Of a DNA stretch of 8,800 nucleotides, positions 8,101 through 8,800 are shown in pieces. A program made the position numbers and the translations under genes. Every line of letters starts with the position of its first letter. Position 1 is the first letter of the stretch. The stretch is from contig JAGHDU010000190.1 in the NCBI GenBank assembly GCA_021159785.1, positions 1 to 8,800 of the forward strand, given 5' to 3'. Under the pieces are notes generated by a model. That model had not been told where the DNA came from. It searched no databases and saw only the letters and a program-made list of their open reading frames with translations. This stretch comes from Staphylothermus sp. GTDB lineage: Archaea > Thermoproteota > Thermoprotei_A > Sulfolobales > Desulfurococcaceae.

Positions 8101-8304
8101 GAAGTAGGGTTTGCGGAAGAAAATGAGCAGAAGGGAGGAAACTACTGGTTATATGTAGTTGATATGCGTGGAGAAAAACCTAAAATCTATGGATATAGGC
8201 GCCCGTTCTCTACTAATGCATTAAAGCTTATTGCAAAGATTCGTAGGAATGGTAAAGTGTATTACATCTATAAAGTTGTGAGAAAAGAAGATGAAGCATG
8301 GTAA
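5197..8304 (+). CDS. SNF2-family helicase/translocase with C-terminal DUF3883-like domain
   Basis: Superfamily 2 ATPase of the HepA/SNF2 group (COG0553), predicted to translocate on double-stranded DNA. A Q-motif-like FLHQ is at 37-40. Lobe 1 has motif I GDEIGLGKT (58-66, K65), motif Ia LVLVPRILVPQW (86-97), motif II DEAH (158-161) and motif III SATPH (192-196). Lobe 2 has motif IV IVIFTEY (441-447), motif V STDVLSEGLNLQ (498-509) and motif VI QRIGRIWRLGQ (528-538). About 170 residues separate the lobes, more than in minimal helicases. Residues about 600-890 are uncharacterised. The C-terminus (about 890-1000) looks like DUF3883: acidic helix IEDEAIAIL (906-914), GAPFDVILIG (931-940, D935), VEVK (952-955, E953, K955), TENE (966-969) and YWLYVVD (983-989), which is a PD-(D/E)xK-like arrangement. 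Whether it cuts DNA cannot be told from sequence. It is the last gene of the operon, 10 nt after the small gene. The helicase call is very firm; the tail is likely. Confidence 0.93.
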   Translation: MQYEQLVSYIFNLFMKYNPAMRFYHYSEVRPLPIEPFLHQVEVLARCMLRDPIRILIGDEIGLGKTITAIAMGKYLEETGRVKRILVLVPRILVPQWVEELGYWVQPSRVNQLESYNVDLYKRGVPEGWYVASMDLVTRNKKVREVVLGTEWDLVIVDEAHKISPGTARMRWKYIGEELIAKHPERNVFLLSATPHKGFPDDYIARLRILDPNLKPDVDALDNKNFYKLTWNTLVFRRTKRDVNDIYEKTKVFVPAHLQAVLIKPTELEAEFYKEAERFLRNLLAKYKIASNQRSPMSLLATLLAKRTFSSPLAASSTLFYMTVKRIELLRKINEKEATKKANVLRNFIQRHLAEEYTEEDIDISEGDKIVLKEITGAPEPSVDDVLNAFATYASVLLDEDDVERMKRLLELAEKVRKEGDSKLTKLLKLVEYHVGEGSKIVIFTEYADTAYYIAENLRKVFGNIVKVLTGREAHSRKERKDVLDNFVKGNKYKVLVSTDVLSEGLNLQVANVLINYDLPWTPLKLEQRIGRIWRLGQQRECYIYMLVVGSSEKTTGASRVVSKLYTKLLNMGRALRNKINPILGEDVEVYVKDLSKKDRREYRIFVAEKKAGKGRRGVSETEIVLNSLDDKKFEYFVRWYLNTVKQIEKRLANSSVEPHASPSIVKYITEIMGFESREELKKFLLELTRSLASHKGVLEQVSEGREIIRDSFYQRPLQEMTARELVGVIQNLCNNLGSDTGRLGKLFKITVFGNNTAGKVSLVKVALMENGNTVYEAIMGVDNRGGEGYVMNSVEILRLLGDITTKFYQVSSHVDVGEIDTLWIKSRISTYLSKLLFARGLKDMDDYTKKVSEMSLRSGDEWNKVREFNEVVIKIEPIGIIELHKGLGGYFEHLIGEYDEKKTEIEDEAIAILAERLSSRFNIHDMHKVGAPFDVILIGKNGSESPEHRIVEVKSWKHIDVVIYTENEVGFAEENEQKGGNYWLYVVDMRGEKPKIYGYRRPFSTNALKLIAKIRRNGKVYYIYKVVRKEDEAW

Positions 8305-8497
8305 ATAGAAATGACTGAGCATATAAAGACATATAGAGTGTATTTAATGTAATTTGTGGCATTGAAGAGAATCTGATAGTGTCTACACTGAGTTATACGG
8401 CGAATAGGGATTCTAAAAAAGTTCCTCGGATAAAGTTTGTGAGCGTTGTAAAATAGGTTGTAAGGGCGTGCTGAGTCCTGGGTTCGTGATTGTGAGT

Positions 8498-8511
8498 TAT
8501 TATTAATAATA
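8498..8511 (+). promoter_or_regulatory. Possible TATA-like element / small palindrome upstream of the last gene
   Basis: A 14-bp perfectly self-complementary AT-only stretch within a longer AT-rich run (8497-8518). It is the most AT-rich spot in the gap and on composition could be an archaeal TATA box for the gene starting at 8661. It lies about 150 nt upstream, which would imply a long leader, and no clear BRE purines precede it. An operator is an alternative. Weak call. Confidence 0.2.
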
Positions 8512-8647
8512 TGTTATACTAAGACGTGGTCTGTCTGTATGGGTGTTTCTGTGGACTGCTGGAGTGGCTGCAGTTTTGTAGTGTATTGTGGTGTGGGTTG
8601 TTGAGACTATACTTGTGCGAATGCAAGGAAGACATGACGACGGGAAT

Positions 8648-8654
8648 AAGGTGA
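8648..8654 (+). promoter_or_regulatory. Ribosome binding site for the right-edge gene
   Basis: AAGGTGA matches the archaeal anti-Shine-Dalgarno core (GGAGGTGA) and lies 6 nt before the ATG at 8661. The reading frame has a TGA stop at 8652-8654 within this site and no other start between, so the site fixes the start at 8661. Confidence 0.65.
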
Positions 8655-8660
8655 AGAAGT

Positions 8661-8800
8661 ATGGCTGGAAATGAACTGGCGCGTGTGCTGGGAGAGCTGG
8701 GTGGAATACCCTTGATCACTAGGGTGGCTCAGATGACTAGCGATAGATACGTGATCTATTTGCCGAAGAAACTGAACCCCCTATGGAGGAAGCTGAGAGA
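8661..8800 (+). CDS. Unrecognised protein, N-terminal 46 residues (3' end outside window)
   Basis: An open frame from ATG with a strong ribosome binding site, running off the right edge. The visible residues begin MAGNELARVLGELGG and include RYVIYLPKKLNPLWRKLR (29-46). The segment 'YVIYLP--L--LW--L' reminds me of small uncharacterised proteins of hyperthermophilic crenarchaea in which a short beta strand is followed by a helix, but this is recollection and not a firm match. The codon choice differs from the operon: five of eight leucines are CTG and GC is about 51% (72 of 140 bases), whereas the first 13 leucines of the SNF2 gene include no CTG. It therefore seems to be a separate transcription unit, probably not part of the defence cassette. 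Function unknown. Confidence 0.6.
   Translation, partial: MAGNELARVLGELGGIPLITRVAQMTSDRYVIYLPKKLNPLWRKLR

Larger units (their letters stand above)
8305..8660 (+). other. 356-nt intergenic gap after the operon
   Basis: No convincing gene is visible on either strand: short frames here are Cys- or Ser-rich and lack ribosome binding sites. There is no strong T-run on the plus strand after 8304, so no clear terminator for the operon; the only weak T-richness is around 8341-8356. Two AT-rich spots could be TATA-like elements: ATATAAAG at 8321-8328, and TATTATTAATAATA at 8498-8511, which is also a perfect 14-bp palindrome. Bases 8521-8600 are strongly G+T biased on the plus strand (63 of 80 bases). 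The gap could hold the promoter of the following gene, a non-coding RNA, or decayed sequence; I cannot decide. Confidence 0.6.

Noticed and set aside
8311..8395. Possible C/D box guide RNA (CTGA at several places)
   Set aside because: CTGA tetramers occur but no RTGATGA C box is found at the proper distance, and there is no K-turn arrangement.
8471..8496. Possible tRNA T-arm (GGTTCG near 8481)
   Set aside because: The loop reads GTTCGTGAT, not the GTTCRANY consensus, the flanking 5-bp stem does not pair, and no acceptor or anticodon arm is found around it.
8539..8604. Short Cys-rich frame (ATG at 8539, 21 residues)
   Set aside because: Five cysteines arise from the G+T-rich sequence (TGT/TGC); there is no ribosome binding site and no conserved pattern.
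8519..8719. 66-codon open frame on the minus strand
   Set aside because: Ser/His/Pro-rich low-complexity translation, no ribosome binding site, and it overlaps the better supported plus-strand gene at 8661.
1..8800. CRISPR array, insertion sequence ends or large inverted repeats
   Set aside because: No regularly spaced repeats, transposase motifs or terminal inverted repeats were seen on reading through the window.

Overview
The window looks like a defence-island segment from a hyperthermophilic archaeon, most likely a crenarchaeon of the Desulfurococcales/Thermoprotei type. The reasons are heavy use of AGA/AGG for arginine and ATA for isoleucine, Shine-Dalgarno sites of the GGAGG/AGGTGA type placed 6-11 nt before starts, non-ATG starts (TTG, GTG), tight gene packing and highly charged (Lys/Glu-rich) proteins. 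This placement is an inference; no rRNA or other marker gene is present.

Bases 3-8304 form a single plus-strand operon of four genes: (1) the C-terminal half of a DUF1156/COG1743-type adenine-specific DNA methyltransferase, cut by the left window edge; (2) a complete 1134-residue DUF499/COG1483 P-loop ATPase; (3) a 153-residue protein that I do not recognise; (4) a complete 1035-residue SNF2-family helicase/translocase with a C-terminal DUF3883-like domain. Junctions are an 8-nt overlap (1/2), a 4-nt ATGA overlap (2/3) and a 10-nt gap (3/4), each with a good ribosome binding site, so the four are almost certainly co-transcribed and made together.

The set resembles a restriction/exclusion system. 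A methyltransferase probably marks host DNA, a large ATPase of the kind related to BREX BrxC/PglY may act as sensor or remodeller, and a dsDNA translocase with a PD-(D/E)xK-like tail may process unmarked DNA. The pairing of DUF1156 methylase, DUF499 ATPase and SNF2 helicase has been noted in archaeal and bacterial defence islands, but as far as I know its mechanism is poorly described, and the small third protein is the least explained part.

Bases 8305-8660 are a 356-nt gap with no convincing gene. It holds two AT-rich, TATA-like spots and a stretch strongly biased to G+T. At 8661 a new plus-strand gene begins and runs off the right edge. It has a strong ribosome binding site and a clearly different leucine codon choice (CTG-rich, about 51% GC) from the operon (roughly 40% GC in sampled lines), suggesting that the right end of the defence cassette lies in or near this gap.
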